Both the position numbers and the translations under genes were made by a program. Source: an uncultured Eubacterium sp. (GTDB taxonomy: Bacteria > Bacillota > Clostridia > Lachnospirales > Lachnospiraceae). Taken from it: 64,000 nt of DNA. Positions 23,480-33,924 of this stretch are shown piece after piece; the stretch's first letter is position 1; every line of letters starts with the position of its first letter. The notes under the pieces were generated by a model. That model made no database searches, was not told where the DNA came from, and worked only from the letters and a program-made list of their open reading frames with translations. The stretch lies in contig CAJUAU010000014.1 of NCBI GenBank assembly GCA_910584645.1, positions 13,621 through 77,620 on the forward strand. Direction: 5' to 3'.

Positions 23480-23516
23480 GGTGTATCCTCTCCTCAAACT
23501 TGATTTACTTATTTTT

Positions 23517-23532
23517 GCTAAGATATCTTAGC
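23517..23532. repeat. Perfect 16-bp palindrome upstream of xis
   Basis: GCTAAGATATCTTAGC, a perfect palindrome, 38 nt upstream of the xis start. It may be an operator controlling excision. The other ~180 nt up to the pseudogene stop (23533-23716) are AT-rich with short repeats and no gene; the operon's terminator was not identified. Confidence 0.5.
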
Positions 23533-23716
23533 TGATTTGAGGATACTATTTTTGATGGTATTTGAACAGTGCGTGAGATGGTGGTTTTGAAAGTACATAT
23601 ACCATGTAATGGTGCTTTTTCATATGTATTTTCATATATACTGTTTTTAAGTCATTATGCTATTCCAGAAACTGCAAGTATAATAAACACATTATAATAC
23701 ATAGAAGAAACTTTGT

Positions 23717-25437
23717 TTATTCATTATTAATCACATTATACTTGGCATTATAAGCTGTAGCTATTGACTTTTGAGGCTTTCTAGATTTTCTAAGATTTAA
23801 ATCAGCCAACATTTTTTCACAATCAGCATTAGACAGTTCTGCAATCAAAATTAACTTATGTCTCGCTCTAGACGAACCAACATACATAATCCGCTCCCCT
23901 TGTTCAGAGAACATTTCGTGATTTATATCTACCATAATAATCACATCTGCTTCAAGACCCTTGTATTTACGACAAGTTGTATATGGTATTTTCTTCCCTT
24001 GATAAATATACATTCCTGCGGAACATTCATTAGAAATAATGCTACTAATTTCTGTTTTGCATGTTAAGATTTGTATGTTGTCATATCCAGCGGACCAGCT
24101 TTGTTCTATCACCTTATTTAATATATTCATTGTTGATGCCAAATCTTCTGCAAAATACATCTCTGGCGAATCTCCAACAATTGTCCCCTTAAACAACTTT
24201 GGTTTTTGCTCACTCCCCAACAATCTTAAAGAAGTTATTGCTATATTTTCAGTATTCCTACAATTGCGATAAAGTGTTAGTTTACAATCCGCCTCACTAA
24301 TATACTCAGGAATACTATCGGTCTGAATCATCTGGTTTTTATCATAGAAAAGATAAAATGTTCCATTTTTAGACTCATCATCCAATACGTTAGATTTCAA
24401 TAAATCTATAATATCTGCCCCCTTCATCTGTTCCTTACCAAAATCCTGCCCCTCATCAATAACAATATGCTTATACGGAAATGTTCCATCAATATACATC
24501 TGCATCAAGACATCACTTAATTTCTTATAATCCGCAACATTACTATCGCATAATTTGCAAGCCAATCCTTCTATTGTATAATAGCTTATATTTTCATGTG
24601 CATATACCTGTTGCAAATATTCTTTTAAATAGCGGTTATAACACAGAAACAAAACTTTATCTGCACTATCTGCATGTCTTCTAGCCTTTTCGACAGCCAT
24701 GACCGTTTTTCCTGTTCCTGCCATGCCATTAATAACTGCACTGTTTTGCTCCTCAAGATAATTTAATAATGCTACTTGCTCCTTTAACATGGACTTAAAC
24801 ACATATCTTCTATGATCCCTTTTTAATTAAGAAATAGACACAAGATTAAATGATGGCGCTAAGACTTTATTTAGCATAATCTGTACATCCTTCTGCGACA
24901 TATTATTCTCTTTTCGATTTGGTAATTGAACATCGAATATTTCAACTATAAATTTCTCAGTATTATCAAGTGCTTCTTTTGTAAGTAGCAAATTTATATC
25001 TGCTTCTGATGGCAAATTAATCCCTAAAAAACGGTCTTTTGTAACTGATGGAAACCATACTGCATGTAACATTTTACACCTATTTTTCAAATAAGATACC
25101 CCAAGTTTGTCCATGTACTTGCTCAATTTCCATTTATTCACAGCAGCTTGATTAAATGGTCCATCATGACTCATTGGATTCCCATTTCCATATCTCCAAC
25201 AACCATCTTCATATTTACTTGTCCAGCCTTTGCCTCCAAACAAAGCAGCCCCTTATCGGCATTAAATATTACAAAATCAGTTTCGTTCTCATGAACTATA
25301 CCATCCTCCATATTAACAATAGAAAATGAATGAAAAACATAATAACTATCTGGCAATTTAGCCAAGGCTTCAAACATTACACCTTCTTGACTGTTTGGTG
25401 CAAATTCTTTCGGTTTCTCTGGAAACATATATGCCAT
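23717..25437 (-). pseudogene. NERD nuclease-SF1 helicase gene, broken by frameshift and stop
   Basis: Three open pieces form one gene. Piece 1 (25437-25214) has the NERD nuclease core ETDFVIFNADKGLLCLEAKAG, with the Asp and Glu-x-Lys active-site pattern. The frame is lost at a run of A (plus 25214-25216); adding one A restores VKYEDGCWRYGNGNPM in piece 2 (to 24827). Piece 2 ends at a TAA that lies in frame with piece 3, which continues (LKRDHRRYVFKSMLKEQ) into a UvrD-like helicase: GMAGTGKT (Walker A), VIDEGQDF (Walker B), YRNCRNTENI, YKGLEADVII and YVGSSRARHKLI. With one base restored the span is 1722 nt, exactly 574 codons. A GTG at 24802 might still allow the helicase part (361 aa) to be made. 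It starts 2 nt after the giant helicase gene. Confidence 0.85.
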
Positions 25438-25439
25438 AA

Positions 25440-28400
25440 TTATACCTCAATTCTTCTTATAAATTCGTCTATGTCAAAGCCCACTGCAGTACAATAACAA
25501 TGCCACCCAGTCTTTTGAGCAATCTCATAATCCGCCTTATCATCTGCTAAAAATAACATCACTTGTTTATCTTTCCATATTTGACGAACAAAGAACTTTT
25601 CTTTTGTTTCTGCAATCACAACACTCTCGCCATATATAGGTCTTGTTATGTTTTCTACATGCTGATTAACAATCTCCTGAATGAGCTTTCTTTCATCATC
25701 ATTGCAATCATCCAACAAATTTCTCCAAATCTCTTCAACAGTATCCGACACCTGATTACGTCCTTCATCACAAAAATTTAACTGAAAATGTTCTTTTGTT
25801 GCTGCTATTTCTTCTTCAATATTACTAATAACTTTTGATTTCACGTCCACATTACCTAGCTCCTGATAAACCTCTTCGTTTCGGTAATATTCCCACTCAT
25901 TTTTATAGGAAGCGGAAAATTGCTGATAAAAGTCAATCGCATATCTCCTTTTCAAAATATCATGCTGACGTTGATTATAATAATTACATAAGCAGCTATA
26001 ACAAGCCGTATCTGCTTGTTCTCCACCACAATCACAATTACTTACGACACGAAATCCCTCTCGAAGCATATTAGCCAATACTTGCGGTTTGACCAATTGT
26101 CTAACATATCCAGCACCTCCCGGTGTATTATCAAATAATACAAAACTAAAATTCCCCATATCATGACCTATATCTTTATACCATTGTAAACAGCCGGACA
26201 ATTCATTTCGGTCAATATTCATATTTCTACTCAAACCTTCTAACATAGAATACAAAATCGTCCAAGCCTCCTCAATTTTACTGATATCAAAGTCCAAAAA
26301 TTTAATTAATGCAACATCCGTTTGTAGTTCATGACCTAATGCATATCTTTTCAAACGTTCATTACCACATGTATATCCATTTGGATTTTTATGATTTGGA
26401 AAACTAATAAACTCACCACTTGTTTTATTATCAATATGACCATAGCCACAATTTTCGCAAATAAAAAATGGAGACTCATTCAACACTGCTAATGAATCCA
26501 TCCTACTATTTCCCAATAAAATTTGATGACCACATATCTGATATTCATGAAATTCTATTTTATTTTCATCACCAATGTATGAAATTGATCCTTTATATGT
26601 ACGTTCAGGTTTATTAAGACCAACTGGTCTTTCTTTTTTATCTATATCCAACAAAAATCCAAATTTCGGAATAATATATTGATGCATTTTATCAACAAGC
26701 TGTTTTCCACACTGTTTGCACTCTTTTATTACACTCACATAAGAGGTCTTACTCATGGTATAACACTCTGGGCATATTACATAATTATATTTTGGCCACT
26801 CATATCCGGAAAGTTTACGAACATAACGACTTGTTAACAATTTGCCATCTGCAACAATTTCTGATTCTGGTGCATATTCCGAAATTGCGGCAAAAAGGTC
26901 TCTATTCAAACTCAGCCCACTAGATGCTCCTTGAAGCTCTACCGTGTCAACGGGAAACCCATATTTAGGAATCAAATTATTCTTTGAAAGAAATTCTATT
27001 ATTCTTTGATGTTTTATAGTATTTATTGAATTTATTATACTACCAATTCCCTTCTTATTTTCAGTTGCCCGCTCCATTTTAACTTTTTCTAGTGTATCTA
27101 AATCTTCATTATATTTATCCAAAACAATATTGCATAATCCGCTTTTTTCATTAGAATTATTAAATAATTGATTTATCCAACCAAAAGTATTTATTTCAAA
27201 ATAATTTTGCAAATCAGCAGGCACTACACTAAGAAGGTATTTTTTCAATAACTCTGGCTTCAACTCTAAAAACATTTGCAATTTTTCAAATCCATTATCT
27301 TCTATAAAATCTCCAATATTATCTTTGTACAATTCTGGATGTACTTTCCAGAAAAATGAAAATGCGGAAGCAAAAATATGACGTAGAACTATTTTTTCAT
27401 TACTTACATTAAAATATGGTGGTTGAATAGTGCCCTCAATCATCGTCACAGGATTCTTGAAATAATTTAGGTCATGTGAACTGTTCGGGCAAAATGTGAT
27501 GGCATAGGCAGCCGATTTTAAACTACGACCTGCACGACCTGCACGCTGAGCATAATTCGCAGGCGATGGTGGCATATTTCTCATAAATACCGTTTCAAGA
27601 GAACCAACATCAACACCCATTTCAAATGTTGTTGAGCAACTCAAAACATTAATCTTTTTATCTTTAAAATCCTTCTGATATTCATAAGCACGGTCACTTG
27701 ATAGCTGTGCCGTATGTTCTCGCACTTTCATAGCTGTAATATCAAGCTTTGTATAAAGATTATAATAATGGTCATTTTGCAATGCTACTTTAAAATCATA
27801 CTCTTCAAGATATCCATTACATTTTGGATTATCGCATACTCCTTTTATATTGTATGGAGTAATTCCCCTACACTCTGAACAAATATATAATTTACTAAAT
27901 GTCTTTGTCTTTATTTTTCTATAGTCAAGCAGATATGCCTTTCTTCTTCCAAACGGTTTTAAAGAAATAAAATGATATCTGTTCATATATTCCCATACGG
28001 TTTCTAATAATTTTCTTGCTTTTTTTTCATCACCATTTAATATCTTGGTCACATATTTTAAACGTTTATTTGTCTTTCCCTCTTCCGGTACCCATCCTTC
28101 CACATAACTTAAACCTACACTAGTTCTATCATAGCCTTTTTGGAATCCCGTAACTGTAAACCGATCAATATCTGCTTTGGTAAACTTTTCATTTGTACTG
28201 ATAGCAACATCTTTCATCATTGATTTACATAATGACTTAAATAAAAGTGTTAATTCTTGTGCTGATAAATTCAAATTCTTCGGTTCCGGAACATTAAAAT
28301 CTATATCAAACATAAGAATTCCTGTTTTCATCAGAGAATTTTTTGCCTTAAAATTTGACATTTCTCTTAATGTATATATCCATGCTTCTGAAATAAGCCG

Positions 28401-30569
28401 ATCTTCGCTTTCTCCTGGAAACATATTATATTTATCAAATGCATCCGTTAATAGTGTAACGAAATAGTCTAAATCAACCCCTGTTTCAAAACGCTTTTTG
28501 TTCTCATCTACAATCTGAACAATAATTCGCTTAATCAAACTATCACGATAGGTACTCTCAAGATATGTCGCAAAAAATGCAGCCGTTTGTCTATTATCAG
28601 AAAAAGCCAAAAACTGTTTTGTTATCGGGTTTTCATCAATTACATCCTCTTCACTTTCTCCCAAAAAGCCAAAATCATCTTCATAGCTTTCAATTCTCAC
28701 TTTATGTTCAGCACCCGGAAGTTCACTATAAAGAGCTGTTGCAATAACTGCGGTTGCAGCTTCTGTACCCAAAAAATATGGTCTTAAAATACTTCTTCTC
28801 CCATTAAAACTATGGCAACATGGACAACTATTTAGTTTCTCCCCTTTCCTTTTTACACATATTAACTTATTAACAAACTCTTTTCCATGACCACACTGTA
28901 AACTATTTACCGAAGACGCTCTTTTAATCGCACCGCATTTTGAACATAATTGATATACATTATCATCTTCTCCTTCAGCATCCTCTTCATCAAAATCACC
29001 ATTCAAAAGAAAAACATCTGGATTATAGTCATCATTAGATTTTGATTTCTGTATCAAATATCCCCCTTCTTCCTGACCGGTAATAAACAACGCATTACAG
29101 TTATTACAAAAAGAAATCTCATATACTTTATAGCCAATATCAGTCTCATCAAAAGGCTTTTCCTTATACGTTTCCATACGATTAATAAACAACTTATTTG
29201 ATGGACTCAATGTAACATATACACCCTCTATTCCTCGTATAAACATATGGTATTTTGCTTCAAAAAGCCTCTCATTATTTCTCACTGCATTAGACGCAAC
29301 CGCAATAAAGTCTGTAAAATCTTCCGGACTAATTTGTAACTCTTTAGCAACTGTATTCACTGTCTTAATTTGTTTATATAAAACTGAACGAACATCAAAA
29401 TAAAACCTATCATGCAGCACTATATCAAACAGTATTTCTGTTAAATCTGCTTGACAAGTAATAATATTACTATTGTATTTTTGAATCGTTTCTATAATTT
29501 TCTCATCAGCATAATTATTTCTAATTTGATTAGCCAATTCTCTATATAACTCAAAATCCAAATTAACAACATTATGTGTAGGTTTTGCTTCTACTGTATG
29601 TGAACGAATAATGGATGAAGAATCAAATTGTGCAGTACACAGAGATTCCGCAAAATTTATAATTGCGCTATCTGCCTTTTCGTCCCCTAATGTAGCACTG
29701 GTTAAAATGAACTTGATATTTTCACGACCAATCATCGCTTTAACTCGCTTGACCAATGAAGCAACCTCTATTCCTTTTGCTCCGTCATATGAATGAGCCT
29801 CATCAAATACAATATACTGCCACTTAGATGCATTTTCTTTTGAAAAAATAATATTATCTCCAGGACGAAGCAACATATATTCAAGCATTGCATAGTTCGT
29901 TATCAAAATATTGGGTGGGTTCATCCGCATTTGTTCACGGCTTATCAACTCATTTTCGCTAAGCGGATTTATAGAAATATCTTCGATCTCTTCATACTTT
30001 TCTTTTGCCTCTTTATATTTTTCTTTCGTTTCACCCGTAAACCTGCCAAATGTAATTTTAGGATTACCTTCCATATCAGCGAGCAACTCTCTTAATCTTC
30101 TGATTTGGTCATTAACCAAAGCATTCATTGGATAGATAATAAGAGTTCTTACCCCTGGTCCTAAAGTACCCTCTTCTTTTTCTTTCAACAATTGATTAAT
30201 AATGGGTATCAAAAATGACTCTGTTTTTCCCGAACCTGTACCTGTAGTAACAATTAAATTTTTGCCTTCTACAGCCTTTCTAACGGCTTCCTCCTGATGC
30301 CTATACAAATTTCGGTTTGGATTAATATTTTCAAGTTTTAATAGCTCTCTGGAAACTAATCCTTCTTCAGCTAATTCTGACAATGTTTTACCTTTTTCAT
30401 AAGGGTCCGACATACTAATATATGGACCATCAGCGACAGCACCATCCTTTTCAAGTGCTTGCTTTAATTGTTTATTGTATTTCTCATTATTAGTTCCGAA
30501 TGTTGTCAGCAAATATCTGCGATAAAAATCTGTGATTCTTTTTGAACTCTCCGATGGTCTAAATAACAT
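25440..30569 (-). CDS. Giant DEAH-box helicase with DUF1998-like C-terminus (DruE/DrmA-like)
   Basis: 1709 aa. A superfamily 2 helicase: TGTGSGKTESF (Walker A, ~residues 109-116), VFDEAHSYDG (DEAH, ~256), LTSATLG (motif III), and YAQRAGRAGRS (motif VI) in the second RecA domain. At least six CxxC-type zinc clusters are scattered through it (CNNC, CSKCG, CPCC, CSEC/CDNPKC, CPEC/CKQCG, CENCG). The C-terminal part FVLFDNTPGGAGYVRQL ... CDCGGEQADTACYSCLCNYYNQ has the DUF1998 pattern of DISARM DrmB, MrfA and Druantia DruE. Size and single-chain layout fit DruE best. The start at 30569 has AGGAGG 7 nt upstream, overlapping the upstream gene by 11 nt. Strongly AT-rich. Intact. Confidence 0.88.
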   Translation of the reverse strand: MLFRPSESSKRITDFYRRYLLTTFGTNNEKYNKQLKQALEKDGAVADGPYISMSDPYEKGKTLSELAEEGLVSRELLKLENINPNRNLYRHQEEAVRKAVEGKNLIVTTGTGSGKTESFLIPIINQLLKEKEEGTLGPGVRTLIIYPMNALVNDQIRRLRELLADMEGNPKITFGRFTGETKEKYKEAKEKYEEIEDISINPLSENELISREQMRMNPPNILITNYAMLEYMLLRPGDNIIFSKENASKWQYIVFDEAHSYDGAKGIEVASLVKRVKAMIGRENIKFILTSATLGDEKADSAIINFAESLCTAQFDSSSIIRSHTVEAKPTHNVVNLDFELYRELANQIRNNYADEKIIETIQKYNSNIITCQADLTEILFDIVLHDRFYFDVRSVLYKQIKTVNTVAKELQISPEDFTDFIAVASNAVRNNERLFEAKYHMFIRGIEGVYVTLSPSNKLFINRMETYKEKPFDETDIGYKVYEISFCNNCNALFITGQEEGGYLIQKSKSNDDYNPDVFLLNGDFDEEDAEGEDDNVYQLCSKCGAIKRASSVNSLQCGHGKEFVNKLICVKRKGEKLNSCPCCHSFNGRRSILRPYFLGTEAATAVIATALYSELPGAEHKVRIESYEDDFGFLGESEEDVIDENPITKQFLAFSDNRQTAAFFATYLESTYRDSLIKRIIVQIVDENKKRFETGVDLDYFVTLLTDAFDKYNMFPGESEDRLISEAWIYTLREMSNFKAKNSLMKTGILMFDIDFNVPEPKNLNLSAQELTLLFKSLCKSMMKDVAISTNEKFTKADIDRFTVTGFQKGYDRTSVGLSYVEGWVPEEGKTNKRLKYVTKILNGDEKKARKLLETVWEYMNRYHFISLKPFGRRKAYLLDYRKIKTKTFSKLYICSECRGITPYNIKGVCDNPKCNGYLEEYDFKVALQNDHYYNLYTKLDITAMKVREHTAQLSSDRAYEYQKDFKDKKINVLSCSTTFEMGVDVGSLETVFMRNMPPSPANYAQRAGRAGRSLKSAAYAITFCPNSSHDLNYFKNPVTMIEGTIQPPYFNVSNEKIVLRHIFASAFSFFWKVHPELYKDNIGDFIEDNGFEKLQMFLELKPELLKKYLLSVVPADLQNYFEINTFGWINQLFNNSNEKSGLCNIVLDKYNEDLDTLEKVKMERATENKKGIGSIINSINTIKHQRIIEFLSKNNLIPKYGFPVDTVELQGASSGLSLNRDLFAAISEYAPESEIVADGKLLTSRYVRKLSGYEWPKYNYVICPECYTMSKTSYVSVIKECKQCGKQLVDKMHQYIIPKFGFLLDIDKKERPVGLNKPERTYKGSISYIGDENKIEFHEYQICGHQILLGNSRMDSLAVLNESPFFICENCGYGHIDNKTSGEFISFPNHKNPNGYTCGNERLKRYALGHELQTDVALIKFLDFDISKIEEAWTILYSMLEGLSRNMNIDRNELSGCLQWYKDIGHDMGNFSFVLFDNTPGGAGYVRQLVKPQVLANMLREGFRVVSNCDCGGEQADTACYSCLCNYYNQRQHDILKRRYAIDFYQQFSASYKNEWEYYRNEEVYQELGNVDVKSKVISNIEEEIAATKEHFQLNFCDEGRNQVSDTVEEIWRNLLDDCNDDERKLIQEIVNQHVENITRPIYGESVVIAETKEKFFVRQIWKDKQVMLFLADDKADYEIAQKTGWHCYCTAVGFDIDEFIRRIEV

Positions 30570-33477
30570 GAACATACCTCCTTATCTTCTGTACATTAAT
30601 CTCAAAAACTGCCATTTCATCATCCAATTCAATTAATCGTTTTCGGTACTCTCTACTCGTATTATTCAAAATTGTACTGTCTGGCTTAACCAAATACTTA
30701 CTATGCGGATTAGAATCATAATACGGAAACATCCACTCCTCATCCGCATATGAATAGAACAATACTGCTAATTCTAATTCACCATTAGCTGATAACACCT
30801 CAAACTTAATTTTCCCCAATTTTATCTTTTTCCGTTTACCTTCTTTATCTAAAATATATCGTCCCTTAGAACAATCTGACGATAATTTATACCCATGCAT
30901 ATATCCTTCATATGTAATGTCATCTATTTTTTCTTGTACAGTTATGAAGTAATCGAAGGAAACCTCCTTTTCTTCATCATTATAAAAAATCTTTTTTACT
31001 GGCAACCGACAGTCAACTAAATCGATACTATCAAGACATACACAATTTCCAATTGGCTTCATAGAGGTCTTATATACATCAAATCCAAATTCATCACTTT
31101 CTTCCATTACTGGGTAGAAATCATATGCCGTATTTGTTTTTAGTTCAGGAAATTCTATTTTCCCACTATTAACTTTACGATGTACTACAATTTTTTCTTT
31201 TGTTTTTGTATCTTCTATATCAACAAACAACTCTGCATCACCTTTTACCTCTACTTCCATACAAACAACTTTATCCATATACGCCAACTCAAAATATGGC
31301 TCTACTATCATGTTTCTTAATATAGCAGGTAAAGCAATACGCCTTATTGCGTTGTCTTCGTATTCAATATTGATATATTGCCATTTTCTTTTCTTCTCAT
31401 TTGAAATTCTACGAACAAACTCAGATATATCAATTCTAAAAGTTTCTGGTGCAATTTCCATCCCATAGCTTTTATTGAATGCTTCCTTGCCCCAAAACGC
31501 TCTTACTGACTTTGCTCCCGGTATTCTCACATATAAAATCTCTCTCAAGTCGGAATACCATATATAATTAGGCCTATCAAGTCTCATATCATTCTGCGAA
31601 AAACCATACAGAAATATTCGCAATGGCATTTTAAATATATAATTCCTCTCATCAAGATATAAAGAAAATTTTATTTCCTTCAAATTTGCTGAAAGAGGAA
31701 TAACATATCTAACTATTTCCTCATCTTCATAATCATAAGTATATATATATTCCTCATTTATAGGATAAACTTGTTTCCCATCTTTCTCAAATGTTATAAT
31801 TGCTTCTTTATCATAAGTATATCTTGGTTTATTAAATTTACAGTTAAACTTTCTTAAAAGAAGATATTTACATAACATTTTATTAGTTTCTCCTGGTACA
31901 TCCAGCACAATACAATATATGCCATCTTCTTTTCCCAAAAAAGTATCAAGTATAATATTAACAGCTATTTTTGAATCGTCTTCCGGCCATTCATAGCAAT
32001 TTACCCCTCTTATTTCTTTAATCCTATATTTCTTTCGATTTATTAATACAACCGTTCCTTCCCATTTTAATCTGTCAATAACAAATGAGATTGAAGGATG
32101 CGTTCTTGTAATAGTAACCTCTTTATCATTAGTATCAAATACAGAAAAATAGTTTACAAGCTTTTCATAAATCGGTTCAACCGAAAACTCTCCAATAATC
32201 GTCAATGGCCTATTACCAACATAGCATATTGATTCTTCCCTAATATTTACAGAAAAATACTGCCATGATTGATATGTATACGTATCAATTATATCATTAC
32301 TATCTCGCCAAGTAACTACTGTTTTAGGCTCTACTAACAAATAATTGTTTCCTATACTAAATTTAGAAATATTCTCATACGATTCATTGAGTATTCTATA
32401 ATTACTCTTTTTTATTTGATATTGCTTTTCCGACTCTGTCTCAACCACAATATTAATTTCATCAAAAGCATTCATAATAGGAATTCTAATTTCTTCCGAA
32501 ATGTAAATACCAAATGAACGATACAAATCTAGCTTTCGTTCCTCTGTATACCCCCCAATTGTCACTTTAACAACTGCTTCCCCACTACAATCATTGTTTC
32601 TAAACTTTTGCTGAGGAATAACCAATAAAACCGTCTCACTGTTGATACTAATCTTAATGAACGGTTTATGGTTGTATAATTTTCTTGTCCCTCTATGCTT
32701 TCTAATTCTATCTGCATCAGCAGCTTGTTGTTTTTTGCACCATTCTATAAATCCGTATTCAAACCGATTTTGTGCATTAGATGGTACTTCATTATCATAA
32801 TAGTATTTATCAAGCAAAGACAATATTGGAAGAAAGATTTTTCGAACAGTATTTGTATCACATTGTGCAAACACTGTTCTTGTGGATTTCAACAAGCGAT
32901 ATGATTTTACAGTTTTTCTTAGGGTATCATCTAATGAAACAGCTTCTTTGTTTGAGTTTAATGTTGTCGACATAAATTCTGACAAATCCTCAATATCTTC
33001 ATCAATATCATCAGAAAGTTCACGAAACAAATTATTTTCGAAGAAAGAATATGAAAACTCATAAAAACCATCCATATAATAATTGGTTACAAAAGCATGT
33101 GCTTTTATATTTTCCACATACATTTTAGATGATTTTTCATCTTCTTTCTTTAATTCAAAGAGATTAAATGCTTTTAATGTTTTTGAGAAAATTTGACCTA
33201 AATAATTTAATTTGGATCCTGAAACATCATCAATCCCTAATTCTCCAATGAAACAAGGCCAATACCGTCCATCCTTATAATGACGAATTGCAATTTGAAC
33301 CATAGCAACAGAAAGCAGCAAATCTGGTTTTATTATTGTTTGCACAAATGCATACTTTGCTCTATTTTTTGTATGATTCAACAAAACATCATAATCCTCA
33401 TCGGATATTTCCACTTGCCCTAATAATTTATATTCATTTTCTTCTATTTGTCTTACTATCGTTTGTTCTGTTATCAT
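30559..33477 (-). CDS. Large protein of unknown function, first gene of the helicase operon (DruH-like?)
   Basis: 972 aa. No family recognised with certainty. The N-terminal ~270 residues are helical and contain VAMVQIAIRHYKDGRYWPCFIGELGID, followed by an acidic stretch (DDIDEDIEDLSEF). The remaining ~700 residues are β-rich with many aromatic and charged residues and look like repeated Ig-like or jelly-roll modules. No signal peptide, TM, Walker or nuclease motif is visible. It has its own consensus promoter and overlaps the giant helicase gene by 11 nt, so the two products are probably partners. In Druantia type III a large protein of unknown fold (DruH) directly precedes DruE; position and size fit, sequence relationship is untested. 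Confidence 0.85.
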   Translation of the reverse strand: MITEQTIVRQIEENEYKLLGQVEISDEDYDVLLNHTKNRAKYAFVQTIIKPDLLLSVAMVQIAIRHYKDGRYWPCFIGELGIDDVSGSKLNYLGQIFSKTLKAFNLFELKKEDEKSSKMYVENIKAHAFVTNYYMDGFYEFSYSFFENNLFRELSDDIDEDIEDLSEFMSTTLNSNKEAVSLDDTLRKTVKSYRLLKSTRTVFAQCDTNTVRKIFLPILSLLDKYYYDNEVPSNAQNRFEYGFIEWCKKQQAADADRIRKHRGTRKLYNHKPFIKISINSETVLLVIPQQKFRNNDCSGEAVVKVTIGGYTEERKLDLYRSFGIYISEEIRIPIMNAFDEINIVVETESEKQYQIKKSNYRILNESYENISKFSIGNNYLLVEPKTVVTWRDSNDIIDTYTYQSWQYFSVNIREESICYVGNRPLTIIGEFSVEPIYEKLVNYFSVFDTNDKEVTITRTHPSISFVIDRLKWEGTVVLINRKKYRIKEIRGVNCYEWPEDDSKIAVNIILDTFLGKEDGIYCIVLDVPGETNKMLCKYLLLRKFNCKFNKPRYTYDKEAIITFEKDGKQVYPINEEYIYTYDYEDEEIVRYVIPLSANLKEIKFSLYLDERNYIFKMPLRIFLYGFSQNDMRLDRPNYIWYSDLREILYVRIPGAKSVRAFWGKEAFNKSYGMEIAPETFRIDISEFVRRISNEKKRKWQYINIEYEDNAIRRIALPAILRNMIVEPYFELAYMDKVVCMEVEVKGDAELFVDIEDTKTKEKIVVHRKVNSGKIEFPELKTNTAYDFYPVMEESDEFGFDVYKTSMKPIGNCVCLDSIDLVDCRLPVKKIFYNDEEKEVSFDYFITVQEKIDDITYEGYMHGYKLSSDCSKGRYILDKEGKRKKIKLGKIKFEVLSANGELELAVLFYSYADEEWMFPYYDSNPHSKYLVKPDSTILNNTSREYRKRLIELDDEMAVFEINVQKIRRYVHVI

Positions 33478-33563
33478 AATTTTCCTCAATTAAGCAAAGT
33501 TCTGTTAAACATTTTTATTTGCTTTTGTCCATAATAGAAATTTATATAGTTATTTATTTTATA

Positions 33564-33592
33564 ATTATACACTTCAATCTTTTTATTTTCAA
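33564..33592 (-). promoter_or_regulatory. Promoter of the cargo operon
   Basis: Minus strand: TTGAAA (33592-33587), 17-nt spacer, TATAAT (33569-33564), 87 nt before the start codon of the 972-aa gene. Perfect -10 and 5/6 -35. The sequence from 33593 to 33796 is very AT-rich and holds no gene. Confidence 0.8.
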
Positions 33593-33796
33593 CAAAAATG
33601 TCATTTTATTACAAACGAGTATCATCTATAGTTCCTCATATCGTCTAATCTCAATACTTCCTTTCTATCTCATGCAATTTCTGTATTCTTCTACCATGTG
33701 ATTGATTATTTTTCTATAATATAATTATACCCCTTTCTCGATTTATCTATTTTCAATTTATCCGAAAATGTCCCCTGTGGCATTTTCGCCAGATAC

Positions 33797-33841
33797 GCAT
33801 TTTGTGATACAAAATGCTACTGGTTAGGGGGAATGCCCTAA
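33797..33841. other. Tandem hairpins resembling a mobilisation origin (oriT)
   Basis: GCATTTTGT-GAT-ACAAAATGC is a perfect 9-bp inverted repeat (33797-33817). Seven nt later TTAGGG-GGAATG-CCCTAA forms a second one (33824-33841), followed by AACCCC. Two adjacent hairpins with a G-rich spacer in an otherwise AT-rich region, away from any gene, resemble oriT or relaxase-binding regions of clostridial conjugative elements. No relaxase gene is present in the element. Confidence 0.4.
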
Positions 33842-33924
33842 AACCCCTGTATACCGCACCAACAGGACTGGGAACTACGATATTTATACCAGTGATAGCA
33901 CAGATATAGTGCTTTTTGCCATTT

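Noticed and set aside
24827..25243. Second half of the NERD domain as an independent 138-aa gene with TTG start
   Set aside because: It lacks a ribosome site and continues the NERD sequence exactly after a one-base shift, so it is part of a broken gene.
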